From: Semisulcospira habei
Lineage: Eukaryota > Mollusca > Gastropoda > Semisulcospiridae
Assembly: GCA_036245525.1 (NCBI GenBank)
Contig: BTPG01000004.1
Location: 228,289,376-228,353,375, forward strand
DNA length: 64,000 nt
Direction: 5' to 3'
The position numbers were made by a program, and so were the translations under genes. Shown here piece after piece: positions 1-15,600 of the stretch (within the stretch, counting starts at the first letter, position 1; each line of letters begins with the position of its first letter). The notes below the pieces were generated by a model that saw nothing but the letters and a program-made list of their open reading frames with translations, had not been told where the DNA came from and did not search any database.

Positions 1-3000
1 CCCCAGGGGTACTCGGTGCCCTGCTGTCCACCCCAGGGGTACTCGGTGTTTTCATCTGTACCTCAGCACATGTTTTCAGTGCTTCAGTCGCCTCACTCTT
101 TTTCAGCCAAGTGGCCTACATCACCACCCCCTCAAACCTCTCCGTCATCATCACCATCACAACTTCTTGAACGACCACACCTGTCCCAAGAAACATTACA
201 ACCCGTCTCAGTCTACATCAGCTCCAAGAGAATCACAAGCCATACTCACCAGACTGGTAATGTATCTAACCTTATTCAGGTTCATCTTCAAGACACTACC
301 AAAGTACCAGGTCAGCTATGCTTGGCACTGTTTAACGTGCGCTCAGTTGGTTGTGCCAAGAAGCGCTCTGAAGTGTGCGAGTTTGTTACCGACCATCATG
401 TTGACATTCTGTTCTTAACAGAGACCTGGCTTCGTGCCTCAGGTGATGAGGCCAAATGTGCTGATCTTGCCCCATCTGGATACTCTGTGAAATCCTTCCC
501 CCGCGATTCTCGTGGGGGTGGTATTGCAGTCGTCCTCCATGAAGCACTGCAGCCTTTTGCATCATTCTCAACGTCTTTTAGTTTCTCCCATGAGTCTTTT
601 GAGCTTGTACAGTTTACTCTAGCTTTAACTCAGAAAACTGTTCATTTTCTGTGCCTCTACAGACCCCCGCCAAACCGCAAGAACAAATTAACTGATTCAA
701 TGTTTGTTGATCAATTTCATGATCTTCTCGATCACTGTAATTCTCTTGCTGGCAGTCTGATAGTCCTTGGTGACTTTAACATCCACTTTGACAATCAGAA
801 GCACCACACCACCTCTGCACTCATGGACATTTTACACATGTTCAGTCTCTCACAAGTTGTCGACAAACCAACTCATAGACAAGGGCATACTATTGACTGG
901 ATCCTTCATAGATGTGACGATGATATCTTGTGCTCAGCACAGGTTTCTGATGCAATATGTTCAGACCATTACTGTGTGATCAGTCATTTGAGGGCCATAG
1001 TCCCACCTCCAGTGCCTATGCTTACCATAGTGCGCAATGTTCGTGCCATTGACAGACTAGCCTTCAAGGCTGACCTCGTTCAGTCACTGTCTCACCATCC
1101 TAGTCCTAGTGCCGAGGAGTTTGATTCATGTTTACGCACTGTCTTAGACAATCATGCACCATCTTCAAAGCGTAAAAAGTCAGCTCATAGAATCAGCCCG
1201 TGGTATAGGTTTGTGAGCAAAGAGCTGCGTTCGGCTAAGCAGATGCGGCGCCAAGCTGAGAGAATGTGGTGCTCAACTAGGTTGACTGTTCACAAGCAGA
1301 TATACACATGTTCTAAGAAGCATGTAAATGAGATTGTTCATGGAGCAAAATCTTCGTTTTACAACAGGAAGATCAGTGAGTGCACAACAAGCAAAGAGTT
1401 GTATAATGTGACCAATAAGCTTATGGTGAAGAAGACTCCATCACCTCTTCCCACTACATTTCCCCCGTGCCAGCTGCCTCAGCTTTTTGCAGATTACTTC
1501 GTTGATAAGGTCCGCGAAATTCGTGATTCTCTGGATCTCATGCCCACTTCAGTTTTGTTCACCGAAAAACGCTTTAGTGGAGAACCTCTCTCAGCCTTCG
1601 AACCTGTGCTAGAGGATGAGGTCAGAAAAGTGATCACAAACACTGCCCCCAAAACTTGTGAGTTAGACCCCATACCCACTCCCTTGTTGTACGAGTGCCT
1701 GGATGAAGTGTTGCCTGCCATTACACAAGTTATCAACAACTCTCTCTCCACTGGTATTTTTCCTGAAAGCTTCAAGACTGCACTTGTGAAACCCCTATTG
1801 AAGAAACCATCTTTAGACCCAAATGTACTGAAAAACTATCGCCCAGTTTCCAATCTTACATTTCTATCAAAGATTCTTGAGAAAATTGTCCTTGTTCAAA
1901 CTTTAAAGCATGTCAACTCTAATAGTCTGTTCAGTGTATTCCAGTCTGCATATCGTCCCCATCGTAGCACTGAAACAGCTTTGCTGAAGATATTCAATGA
2001 CCTGCTTTGTGCTTTGGACGAGCGTAAGATCACAGTCCTTGCTTTGCTGGACCTGTCCAGTGCGTTCGACACTATTGACCATGAAATTTTGCTGTGCCGT
2101 CTTCAATCTGTATTTGGCATTGAAGGCACAGTCTTGGCATGGTTTAGTTCATACCTGACTGAACGATCCCAGATTGTTTCTGTCGACGGCTGTCGTTCTG
2201 AGCCATCACCTCTTCGGTTTGGTGTACCCCAGGGCTCGGTCCTAGGACCTGTATTGTTCTTACTGTATGTTCAGCCCCTGTCCGACCTGATCTGTAGTCG
2301 CTCCATTTCCCATCATGCATTTGCAGATGATACGCAGATGTACAAAAGTGATACTGTCGAGCGAGCTGTGAATGCCGTCCAAAGTATAAGCCAGTGCATT
2401 GACCATGTCAAATCATGGATGACCACCAACAAACTGATGTTAAATGATGGCAAAACTGAAGCAATGTTGGTAGCTAATCCAAGATTATCTTCGTCCCTGC
2501 CTTTACCGTCATCATTGTCTGTGGATGGAACACTCATTGGCTTCTCTGCGAGTGTGAGAAACCTGGGTGTTACACTTGACAGCGAGTTATCTATGTCACA
2601 GCATGTCAGTGCAGTGTGTAGATCCGCTTATCTGGAACTTCGTCGTATTAGTTCAGTTCGTCACCTGCTGACCGTGGAAGCCACTAAAACACTAGTTTGT
2701 GCATTTGTGCTGTCCAAGCTAGATTATTGTAACTCTTTGCTTTGTGGCTGCCCTCAGTATCTCATTGATCGCCTCCAAAAAATTCAGAACAATGCAGCCC
2801 GGCTTGTTGTGAGAGTCCGTAAGACTGAGCATGTCACACCCATCTTGAAGTCCCTTCACTGGCTACCTGTGTCCTCACGTATTCAATATAAAGTTATGTC
2901 AATCTGTTTTAACTGCCTTTCAGGCACCAGTCCAGAATACTTGTCCTCTTTGCTGCATGTGTATACACCCTCTCGTGAGCTCCGCTCCTCTTCTGATAAA

Positions 3001-3171
3001 CGGAAGTTGTGTGTACCTTCTGTCCAAACTAAAACATTTGGTCAGCGCACTTTTGTTTATCAAGCCCCAGTGTTATGGAATACACTTCCTCTTGAGGTCA
3101 GAAACAGTGAGTCTGTCTCTGACTTCAAGAGGTCGTTGAAAACTCACCTCTTCAAGCTTTACTTTGAATAA
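1..3171 (+). CDS. LINE ORF2: AP-endonuclease plus reverse transcriptase
   Basis: The frame is open from the window edge to a stop at 3171, over 1050 codons; the first ATG is at 70, so the true start may lie upstream. The N-terminal half is an AP-like endonuclease that would nick target DNA: LFLTETWL near 411, GDFNIHFD near 770 and SDHYCVISH near 960. The reverse transcriptase follows: NYRPVSNL near 1836, LLDLSSAFDTIDH near 2044, GVPQGSVLGP near 2221 and the catalytic FADD near 2321. The C-terminal region is the usual thumb and connection of CR1/L2-type ORF2. No frameshift or internal stop interrupts it, so the copy may be young. I see no zinc knuckle or RNase H domain. Assignment to L2/CR1 rather than a neighbouring clade rests on motif wording and the tail. 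Confidence 0.9.
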   Translation, partial: PQGYSVPCCPPQGYSVFSSVPQHMFSVLQSPHSFSAKWPTSPPPQTSPSSSPSQLLERPHLSQETLQPVSVYISSKRITSHTHQTGNVSNLIQVHLQDTTKVPGQLCLALFNVRSVGCAKKRSEVCEFVTDHHVDILFLTETWLRASGDEAKCADLAPSGYSVKSFPRDSRGGGIAVVLHEALQPFASFSTSFSFSHESFELVQFTLALTQKTVHFLCLYRPPPNRKNKLTDSMFVDQFHDLLDHCNSLAGSLIVLGDFNIHFDNQKHHTTSALMDILHMFSLSQVVDKPTHRQGHTIDWILHRCDDDILCSAQVSDAICSDHYCVISHLRAIVPPPVPMLTIVRNVRAIDRLAFKADLVQSLSHHPSPSAEEFDSCLRTVLDNHAPSSKRKKSAHRISPWYRFVSKELRSAKQMRRQAERMWCSTRLTVHKQIYTCSKKHVNEIVHGAKSSFYNRKISECTTSKELYNVTNKLMVKKTPSPLPTTFPPCQLPQLFADYFVDKVREIRDSLDLMPTSVLFTEKRFSGEPLSAFEPVLEDEVRKVITNTAPKTCELDPIPTPLLYECLDEVLPAITQVINNSLSTGIFPESFKTALVKPLLKKPSLDPNVLKNYRPVSNLTFLSKILEKIVLVQTLKHVNSNSLFSVFQSAYRPHRSTETALLKIFNDLLCALDERKITVLALLDLSSAFDTIDHEILLCRLQSVFGIEGTVLAWFSSYLTERSQIVSVDGCRSEPSPLRFGVPQGSVLGPVLFLLYVQPLSDLICSRSISHHAFADDTQMYKSDTVERAVNAVQSISQCIDHVKSWMTTNKLMLNDGKTEAMLVANPRLSSSLPLPSSLSVDGTLIGFSASVRNLGVTLDSELSMSQHVSAVCRSAYLELRRISSVRHLLTVEATKTLVCAFVLSKLDYCNSLLCGCPQYLIDRLQKIQNNAARLVVRVRKTEHVTPILKSLHWLPVSSRIQYKVMSICFNCLSGTSPEYLSSLLHVYTPSRELRSSSDKRKLCVPSVQTKTFGQRTFVYQAPVLWNTLPLEVRNSESVSDFKRSLKTHLFKLYFE

Positions 3172-3426
3172 CTGCCAGTGTTTGATGCCTTAGTTGTAGT
3201 TCTGCAATCCTCCTTGTTTATACTGAATGTTAATTAGAATATAAATTATTATGTATGTATTGTTGTTTAGTTTATTGTAAAAGTGGTGTGTTCGGGCATT
3301 GTGCTTTGTTTGTTATGTGCCTATGTCATTGTATTTTTATTTTTGTGTACAGATTGTAAAGCGCTTAGAGCTTTTGAGTAAGATTAAGCGCTATATAAAT
3401 ACTCATTATTATTATTATTATTATTA
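1..3426 (+). mobile_element. L2/CR1-like non-LTR retrotransposon, 3' part including tail
   Basis: The element runs from the left window edge through a long endonuclease/reverse transcriptase frame, a roughly 200-base AT-rich 3' UTR and a tail. The tail holds a GCGCTT...AAGCGC hairpin just before GCTATATAAATA and then an (ATT)n microsatellite at about 3404-3426. A hairpin followed by a short microsatellite instead of poly(A) is typical of L2/CR1-group LINEs. The same hairpin-plus-(ATT)n end occurs on the SINEs at 38564 and 25034, which suggests this LINE group mobilises them. The 5' end and any ORF1 are outside the window. Confidence 0.85.
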
Positions 3427-3437
3427 AACCCAAATAA

Positions 3438-3856
3438 CTAACTAACTAACTGTTAACAGTACTGTTGGCTGACTGTTTACAGTACTGCTGGCCGACCGTT
3501 TACAGTACTGTTGACTGACTGTTTACAGTACTGTCAGGTGACAGGTTACAGTACTGTTGGCTGACTGCTTACACTACTGCTGACTGAATGTTCACAGCAC
3601 TGTTGGCTGACTGCTTACAGTATTGATGGCTGACTGCTTACAGTACTGTTGGCCGACTACTTACAGTACTGTTGGCTGACTGTTTACAGTACTGTTGGTG
3701 GATTGCTTACAGTATTGTTAGCTGACTGTTTACAGTACTGCTGGCTGACTGTTTACAGTACTGCTGGCTGACTGTTTACAGTACTGTTGGCTGACTGTTT
3801 ACAGTACTGCTGGCTGACTGTTTACAGTACTGCTGGCTGACTGTTTACAGTACTGA
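3438..3856. repeat. Tandem array of 22-23 bp units
   Basis: About 19 units of the pattern GTTTACAGTACTGYTGGCTGACT fill this stretch. The end nearest the LINE is more diverged and the last six units are nearly identical, so expansion at the right side looks recent. A related phrase, TTTACAGTACTGCACACTGTTGG, occurs once inside the TTAA-bounded element at 39667-39799, a possible unexpanded seed. Confidence 0.9.
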
Positions 3857-3960
3857 CTCCTTTCCGGCCAGTGATCGCAGATTTTGTATCTGTTTTTATT
3901 GCAAATGACTGACATTTGAGTGAGAAACTGGTGTAAATGACCAAAGAACGTAGACGCGAC

Positions 3961-4022
3961 AAGAGACATAAATCCTCATGAGCCCCCACAATTGCGGGGG
4001 CTCATGAGGGTTTATGTCTCTT
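3961..4022. repeat. Fold-back element, family A, copy A1
   Basis: Inverted arms AAGAGACATAAATCCTCATG and CATGAGGGTTTATGTCTCTT enclose a GC-rich core GCCCCCACAATTGCGGGGGC. The right flank ends in GTAGGGGTTAA at 4057-4066, as in other A copies that finish with GGGGTTAA. The left end is not clear because the preceding sequence is the tandem array. Confidence 0.85.
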
Positions 4023-4242
4023 GCAGTTGGGTGGTGTTCGCCTTGTGCTGGCATTGTAGGGGTTAAGTGATTCTTATTTTATGTAAAGGCACAGATTTTC
4101 ACAGCATTTTTATTTTCTTACTTCAGCTTTCCCGTCTTTATCTTTTGCTTTCCTTGTGCTGAAAGAAATACTAAATAGGACGGCTCGAATCACAAGGTAC
4201 AGGTTTACAACTAGAATCATGTGGCAGTGATTGAACGTCGCC

Positions 4243-4436
4243 TTAACCCTTTGGCTGTCAGAAGCACATTTCGTCGATGTGATTCCAGCAGGAATCACCT
4301 TGACAAAATGTGCTAACAACAGCTGGAGTCGGACTGGCCACAGCAGGTCAAGGTAGTGCCAGATTAACTTGGCACCTGCATGCAGAAGCAAATCTGGCAC
4401 TACCCTTGAACTATCAAGAACATTCCATGGCCCACA
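4243..4436. repeat. Degenerate fold-back element with family B core, TTAACCC at left
   Basis: It begins TTAACCCTTTGGCTGTCAG at 4243. A small hairpin GTGATTCC...GGAATCAC lies near 4278, and degenerate family B arms (AGGTAGTGCCAGATTAACTT and AAATCTGGCACTACCCTTGA) lie at about 4350-4410. The first hairpin resembles the unit of the 57-bp array at 40456. The right boundary is uncertain. Confidence 0.6.
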
Positions 4437-4574
4437 GCTGGTACACTTATAATAAATGCCTCTTAAAGTTGCAAATTTCATCACCTGTTTTGAGCAGCCA
4501 CATTTTTTTTACTAGGAAAAGTGGTTTAAAAGACAGGTGAGAAGTCTGGAAGGGCAAAAGGTGACACATGTCAT

Positions 4575-7182
4575 TAAAGACCATCATTTAGGTGGACACA
4601 GCCACAGTCACAGCTACAGCCACAGTCACAGCCGCAGCCAGTCATGGCTACAGTTACAGCCACAGTCACATCTATAGTCACAGCTACAGTCACAGCTACA
4701 GCCATGGTCACAGCTAAAGCCACAGCTACAGTCACAGCTACAGTCACAGCTACAGCCACAGTCACAGCGCTACAGTCACAGCCACAGCTACAGTCATAGC
4801 TACAGTCACAACCACAGCTACAGCCACAGTTACAGTCACAGCCACAGTAACAACTAAAGCCACAGCTACAGCCACAGTCACAGTTAAAGCCACAGCTACA
4901 GCCACAGTAACAACTAAAGCTACAGCCACAGTCACAGTTAAAGCCACAGCTACAGCCACAGTAACAACTAAAGCTACAGCCACAGTCACAGTTAAAGCCA
5001 CAGCTACAGCCACAGTAACAACTAAAGCTACAGTCACAGTCACAGTTAAAGCCACAGCTACAGCCACAGTAACAACTAAAGCTACAGTCACAGTCACAGT
5101 TAAAGCCACAGCTACAGCCACAGTAACAACTAAAGCTACAGCCACAGTCACAGTTAAAGCCACAGCTACAGCCACAGTAACAACTAAAGCTACAGTCACA
5201 GTCACAGTTAAAGCCACAGCTACAGCCACAGTAACAACTAAAGCTACAGTCACAGTCACAGTTAAAGCCACAGCTACAGCCACAGTAACAACTAAAGCTA
5301 CAGTCACAGTCACAGTTAAAGCCACAGCTACAGCCACAGTAACAACTAAAGCTACAGTCACAGTCACAGTTAAAGCCACAGCTACAGCCACAGTAACAAC
5401 TAAAGCTACAGTCACAGTCACAGTTAAAGCCACAGCTACAGCCACAGTAACAACTAAAGCTACAGTCACAGTCACAGTTAAAGCCACAGCTACAGCCACA
5501 GTAACAACTAAAGCTACAGTCACAGTCACAGTTAAAGCCACAGCTACAGCCACAGTAACAACTAAAGCTACAGCCACAGTCACAGTTAAAGCCACAGCTA
5601 CAGCCACAGTAACAACTAAAGCTACAGCCACAGTCACAGTTAAAGCCACAGCTACAGCCACAGTAACAACTAAAGCTACAGTCACAGTCACAGTTAAAGC
5701 CACAGCTACAGCCACAGTAACAACTAAAGCTACAGTCACAGTCACAGTTAAAGCCACAGCTACAGCCACAGTAACAACTAAAGCTACAGCCACAGTCACA
5801 GTTAAAGCCACAGCTACAGCCACAGTAACAACTAAAGCTACAGTCACAGTCACAGTTAAAGCCACAGCTACAGCCACAGTAACAACTAAAGCTACAGTCA
5901 CAGTCACAGTTAAAGCCACAGCTACAGCCACAGTAACAACTAAAGCTACAGTCACAGTCACAGTTAAAGCCACAGCTACAGCCACAGTAACAACTAAAGC
6001 TACAGTCACAGTCACAGTTAAAGCCACAGCTACAGCCACAGTAACAACTAAAGCTACAGTCACAGTTAAAGCCACAGCTACAGCCACAGTAACAACTAAA
6101 GCTACAGTCACAGTCACAGTTAAAGCCACAGCTACAGCCACAGTAACAACTAAAGCTACAGTCACAGTCACAGTTAAAGCCACAGCTACAGCCACAGTAA
6201 CAACTAAAGCTACAGTCACAGTCACAGTTAAAGCCACAGCTACAGCCACAGTAACAACTAAAGCTACAGTCACAGTCACAGTTAAAGCCACAGCTACAGC
6301 CACAGTAACAACTAAAGCTACAGTCACAGTCACAGTTAAAGCCACAGCTACAGCCACAGTAACAACTAAAGCTACAGTCACAGTCACAGTTAAAGCCACA
6401 GCTACAGCCACAGTAACAACTAAAGCTACAGTCACAGTCACAGTTAAAGCCACAGCTACAGCCACAGTAACAACTAAAGCTACAGTCACAGTCACAGTTA
6501 AAGCCACAGCTACAGCCACAGTAACAACTAAAGCTACAGTCACAGTCACAGTTAAAGCCACAGCTACAGCCACAGTAACAACTAAAGCTACAGTCACAGT
6601 CACAGTTAAAGCCACAGCTACAGCCACAGTAACAACTAAAGCTACAGTCACAGTCACAGTTAAAGCCACAGCTACAGCCACAGTAACAACTAAAGCTACA
6701 GTCACAGTCACAGTTAAAGCCACAGCTACAGCCACAGTAACAACTAAAGCTACAGTCACAGTCACAGTTAAAGCCACAGCTACAGCCACAGTAACAACTA
6801 AAGCTACAGTCACAGTCACAGTTAAAGCCACAGCTACAGCCACAGTAACAACTAAAGCTACAGTCACAGTCACAGTTAAAGCCACAGCTACAGTCACAGT
6901 TAAAGCCACAGCTACAGCCACAGTAACAACTAAAGCTACAGTCACAGTCACAGTTAAAGCCACAGCTACAGCCACAGTAACAACTAAAGCTACAGTCACA
7001 GTCACAGTTAAAGCCACAGCTACAGCCACAGTAACAACTAAAGCTACAGTCACAGTCACAGTTAAAGCCACAGCTACAGCCACAGTCACAGTTAAAGCCA
7101 CAGCTACAGCCACAGTAACAACTAAAGCTACAGTCACAGTCACAGTTAAAGCCACAGCTACAGCCACCTAAATGATGGTCTT
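4575..7182. repeat. Fold-back family C element expanded into a 54-bp minisatellite
   Basis: The stretch is framed by inverted arms: TTAAAGACCATCATTTAGGT at 4575 and its complement at about 7163-7182. Between them are roughly 43 copies of a 54-bp unit built from hexamer-like pieces (CACAGY, AGCTAC, AAAGCC). Unexpanded relatives with only a few CAGCTACAGCCAC pieces are at 37284, 15500 and 16233. All length variants are multiples of six, so two minus-strand frames stay open for 800-940 codons; I treat that as a by-product of the repeat. The array lies directly downstream of the last visible NFKBIL1-like exon. Confidence 0.92.
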
Positions 7183-7270
7183 TAATGCCAGGGGATCTCT
7201 CATTAGGGTAGTCGCTCAAAACATGTTCTGTTGTAATAAGCATGAAAACATCAGAAGTATATCGCCGTAC

Positions 7271-10890
<3,620 letters not shown>

Positions 10891-10906
10891 CCTCCGCCAG
10901 TCTCAG

Positions 10907-12432
10907 CTGTGGATGAAACAGGAGTTATTTGATTGCACACAAAATAAGCGAATATATAGTGTGTGTGTGTACTAATTTGAAAACCTAGATTAAATAAACT
11001 GGTATGGAACAGACCCATTATACTCTAATCCACTTAATGAGATTGAGTTGTGACTTGTCGCTCTTTCCACCTATAAAACACTCTAAACATCCCTAAAAAA
11101 AAACTTACCAGATATGTCAAAAGAAGACCTAAGATACCAGGTGTGAGCACCCCAAAACAATAACCACTTACAGCAGACGCTCTTTCCGCGAGAATAGCCT
11201 CCCCTTTTCGGGAGTAGTTCTTAGTGTTGTTAATTTGCTTTGGCAAAAGTTTGTATTTTTTCCAAATGTCCGACAACTCCGACCAAGAAGACCATAGTCT
11301 ACATAATTATATAAGTTTTAGGTGAATTCAACACTGCAGCAAACAGGACTCCCTGCAAACCTGCAAACATTTACAATGCAATAATCAACCCTACGCATGC
11401 GCATCATGAAACAAGCTGTCTCCGATGTTTTGCTCATTCTGACAGATGAGCCTACGGAATAAATGATGGTGCACATAAACTGAAAACCTGTCCTCTGACT
11501 CCAACGAGTATTTAATAAAGGTAAGCACACTTCTTACTTGTTTGCTGGAGGCAAGTTGGCATGGCTGGTTTGAACTGCGTAATTGGTCTGTGCAATTTCC
11601 TATGAGCTCGACCCCTCCCCCATCTTCGAGAGGATACTTTCTGTATGCAGGATTTGAGGTCGACCATATTTTGCCCTGATTTCTTACGATCCTGTCCCAT
11701 AGACACGCGGTCATTAGTTATTGATGATACTTGCATAGTGACCTATAATCACACATGGTAGTTTCGTGCAGTTATGTTTCTTTTGCCTTACCTTGTTTTC
11801 GCAGTGCCATTGTACGATGAATGACGGGTCCGTGAATGACCAAAGGGGAGAGCCGCGATAGGCCTAGTTATTACGTAATTCACAGATATTTAATCATATA
11901 CTTTTACTTTAGCTTTGCCAAGTTTCAAGGTTTAAGTGAAATGTGCGTTCCACATAGAGTGGCACTGTGATTCACTGGGTGTATAGTCTTTGGGTTTGGG
12001 GTACCTGTCCTAGAGGTCAAACAGTTCTGAACCCATTTAGTGCTAAAACACAGCCAATAAAACCCATTTGCAAGAGCCTCACGAGCCCCCAGATCTATCT
12101 GTTCTCATGAGGAACAATGCCTATTTCTGGTTCTTTTTGTGGTAAAAGTCAACCCCCAAAATGAAAAATTGATTAGATAGATTGTCCAGTTTCCACTTGT
12201 GGTGTTCCTCAGTGCAGGGGTTAAATTTTTATTTTGAAGTGCTATCATTGCGTGAAAATGGTTTGATCACAGCGAGCGCATATAATATACTAAAATGTTT
12301 ATCTACTAGAGTGATCATGAGCTTTGGCTCCCAGGATTATATCATATATGGATGGCAGTCTGAATGCATGGCTACGAGGGTCCTAGAACACTTGGTCCTC
12401 GATTCTGCAGAGGTAATTTATTTCAACTTTCA
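10907..12432. promoter_or_regulatory. Head-to-head intergenic region, probable promoters of both genes
   Basis: This interval separates the two divergent start regions. I see no TATA box or CpG island that I would trust by eye. A minus-strand candidate 5' UTR exon ends at 11792 with a good donor (CAAG|GTAAGG) and contains a short upstream ATG out of frame with the 10890 start. A plus-strand acceptor (CAACTTTCAG) at 12433 suggests that GAPVD1 exon 1 has a non-coding exon upstream. A degenerate family A core lies at about 12069-12115. Nothing else was recognised. Confidence 0.4.
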
Positions 12433-12466
12433 GACAAGACGACTGACGTGTCAGCACTCTGCAACC

Positions 12467-12676
12467 ATGAGTCTGATGTCTGATCTGTCCGAGCTGAGTC
12501 AGCATCTGCAGCAGGAACGTCTCTTTGTCTCCACGGAGCGTGAGCAACTACAGCGACTGTATGAGAATGTTCGGCAGACGTCGGAGCGACTCCTACACGT
12601 GGCGTGGATTGGTCGCCATCAGAAATTGATATTAAGGACCTGCGTCTCTCACGGGGCGGATGCCAAAGCTGTAGAT
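12467..12676 (+). CDS. GAPVD1: GAPVD1 exon 1 (start)
   Basis: The ATG at 12467 follows a likely 5' UTR acceptor at 12433, and the frame ends phase 0 at donor GTAAGT (12677). It encodes 70 residues beginning MSLMSDLSELSQHLQQERLF, matching the conserved start of GAPVD1 with its HLxQERLxV and AWI motifs (LLHVAWIGRHQK). An in-frame extension upstream to 12182 exists but carries no family similarity, so I chose this Met. Confidence 0.9.
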
Positions 12677-15600
12677 GTAAGTGTACGCCTGTTAGATCCT
12701 TCTGTGTGAACCGCATGGGTTTTGTTGGTATGGATATGAACATACAGTGGGACCTGATATGAACATACAGTGGGACCTGATATGAACATACAGTGGGACC
12801 TGATATGAACATACAGTGGGACCTGATATGAACATACAGTGGGACCTGATATGAACGTACAGTGGGACCTGATATGAACGTACAGTGGGACCTGATATGA
12901 ACGTACAGTGGGACCTGTTTTGAACAACTACCTGTTTTTGTGTTTTTGCAAGAGAAAGTGGTCTTAGGAGATGTGTGCTCGCTCAAGAGCAGTCTTGAGC
13001 AAGTTGAAGGGCAAACATTTCTTCTTTTTTTGTTGTTGTTGGGTTCTTTGTACATCCAAGGCCTGTCGAGAGAGAAGCAGTTACGGACAACTTGTAGTCA
13101 TGACCTAGGACCCGCTCAGTAAACGTCGCCCAACTGCAAGAGGTATGGATCCTCATGATCCCCCGCAATTGCGGGGGCTCATGGGGATCCATGCCTCTTG
13201 CTAACATCACTTTGAATCCATGGATCCATGCCTCTTGCTAACAGCACTTTGAATCCATGGATCCAAGCGTCTTGCTAACAGCACTTTGAATCCATGGATC
13301 AAAGCCTCTTGCTAACAGCACTTTGAATCCATGGATCCAAGCCTCTTGCTAACAGCACTTTGAATCCATGGATCCATGCCTCTTGCTAACAGCACTTTGA
13401 ATCCATGGATCCAAGCCTCTTGCTAACATCACTCTGAATCCATGTCAGCGACTTCTTTGTGTGTGTTAAATTGACGGAGATGCAAGAAGCACGGTCTGCG
13501 TCAGCTGGCACTGAATGGGTTAATTCAACGTGATGGACTTGTATCCGACGCTTTAAATTCAGATTCGTTATAAGTGACGTTTACCATATATATTTGTTCT
13601 TGTCCTGACAAACGTTTACCACGCTTACTTGTTCCTGGTAAATGTTCACAGGTGTGTGGTCAAAGCAATGAGCTGGAGAACACGAGTTTCGTGGACTCGT
13701 ACAAACACTTCAGTCACCATGACAGCAAGTACGGGGACCTCCTCAAGTTCCTGTGGGAGAACCCGGCGCTTGTGGGACATTGTATCCTGGAGGGGGAGAA
13801 GGCTGGGCTGACATCCATGGAGCAGATAATCACCACTCTCACAGCCTCTGTCTTCGGGGGGTGCATGTTTCGCGAAGATGAAGTGGCCATTCTGCAGATT
13901 CTGAAACTGTTGACGGAAGTGCAGGTGAGCTCAGCCACTCTTGGTGTAGCCTGATTGTTCTAACGTCGTTTTGATTTTGTTGCATTGTCTTAACCTAACA
14001 TTGACTGAGAAGAAAAAGCCAACTGCAAGAGGCATAGATCCTCATGAGCCCCCGCGACTGCGGGGGCTCATGAGGATCTAAACCTCTTGCTGAGACCAAT
14101 TTGTGTCCATGCTCTTCAGACAGCTGTGGCTTTTGGTTGTTCAGTGAACACACACTTCAGAGACAAAATGTCCGTGCATTGGCAGGGAAGGAGTTCAATA
14201 CAGTAAAACCTTTGTTGAGTGGCCGCCTTTTTTTTTGCAAGAAAATAGCGGTCGGAAAAAAAGTGCCATTTCCTGAGAGAAGTATGAAAAAGGTGAAAAG
14301 TGTCGTCTGTCGTTAAAGCACTCTGCTCCATGGCAGGCTTTGACAGCTACTATTGCCCTCAGCAACGGGTTATCAACGTTGTCTTGCCTCAACTAAGGTT
14401 TTTCCACCAAACTTTTAACTCTCAGGGGTCAAAATCTTCCGCTTTTCCGAGGATATCAGCGTTAATTTTAAAAAATCCGCTGTTTAAAAAAAGGCAATTC
14501 CGCGTGGAAAAAAAATAAAACGTAAAAAATCTGAAACAGTCGTGGTTCTTAAACGGCGCAGGTCCACAAGTTGTCAGATTCGTTTATCGTTAACTTTAGG
14601 CAAGCTTCGTTTTTTCCAAGATGGCGTCTAGCGATGCAGGACACATTGTTGCTCGCGGGTAAACTTTTAATGAAACGGGAGTGAGAAAGAAATGGAGATG
14701 GGAGTGGTGTGACAGTGAAGTCGAACCCTGACATGCTTGAACGGATATAAAAGCACATTCTGAAAGCTGCAATGGGTGGAAGTGAGCAACATTGACGTGT
14801 ACCGTGATTCTTCGCGCCTACCCCCCCCCCCCCCCCCCCCCTGTGCTGTTTGAGTTTTTGGCCCCCGGAATCAATGTCTCGCTTGCCGCCCCCCCCCCCC
14901 CTCCCCCCATGTTGTTTCCGCTGTTTTCCCCAGCACGTGTTTTGACCCCTGAACTCTCCATGTGAACGGGCACAGGTACCAGAGGTATTCTACTGCCTTT
15001 TGGTAATGAATGAACTCTCTTGTGTGAAAAAGAGAAGAAAAGTCTTTCATTTTCATAGTGGAAACTTCATCATTTAATTTAGCCCTTTTGCACGGCATTA
15101 TTGTAAGACATACTAAGAACATTTATAAAGTAATGGTCGACTCAGGTGAAATTGTGTTCTCCTGTATTCTTGGTGTCTTAGGTGATAGCTGTTCATGTGC
15201 ATAGGCTTCAGTACTTCCGCTACACTACAGGCCGCAGGTATATCGCTTCTAAACTCGGTGCCCGATTGGATGACATAGGATCCGGACACGCTAAGCGCAG
15301 TAAACCACATTAACTAATCCTACTGTGCGATATACCAGATGAAAATGAAAGCCTGTGAACAGAAAAATGACATACCCATGGCATGCAGTATGTCACGAGG
15401 ACCAAAGATAATGTGCACGGACAGGATCAACTAAAACACTGAGAATGTCGGGTTTAGCCCCTACTGTGTTTACACCACCTAGCGGCAGCAGCAGTGACCT
15501 AAAGACCATCATTCACAGTGTTACATGCAGCCACCTGGATGATCGGCGTTAACTCTAGACCTCCCATACAGTTTTCTCTATATCAGCTCTGTATTCCCAG

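Noticed and set aside
4575..7182. Family C as a simple TTAA-bounded transposon
   Set aside because: The inverted repeat continues outward past the TTAA (TGTCATTAAAG / CTTTAATGACA) in some copies, so TTAA is not clearly its border.
12182..12466. N-terminal extension of GAPVD1 upstream of the 12467 ATG
   Set aside because: It shows no similarity to the family and crosses a good acceptor site at 12433.
13714..13938. Minus-strand frames over GAPVD1 exons
   Set aside because: Shadows of the plus-strand exons, which show conserved motifs and splice sites.
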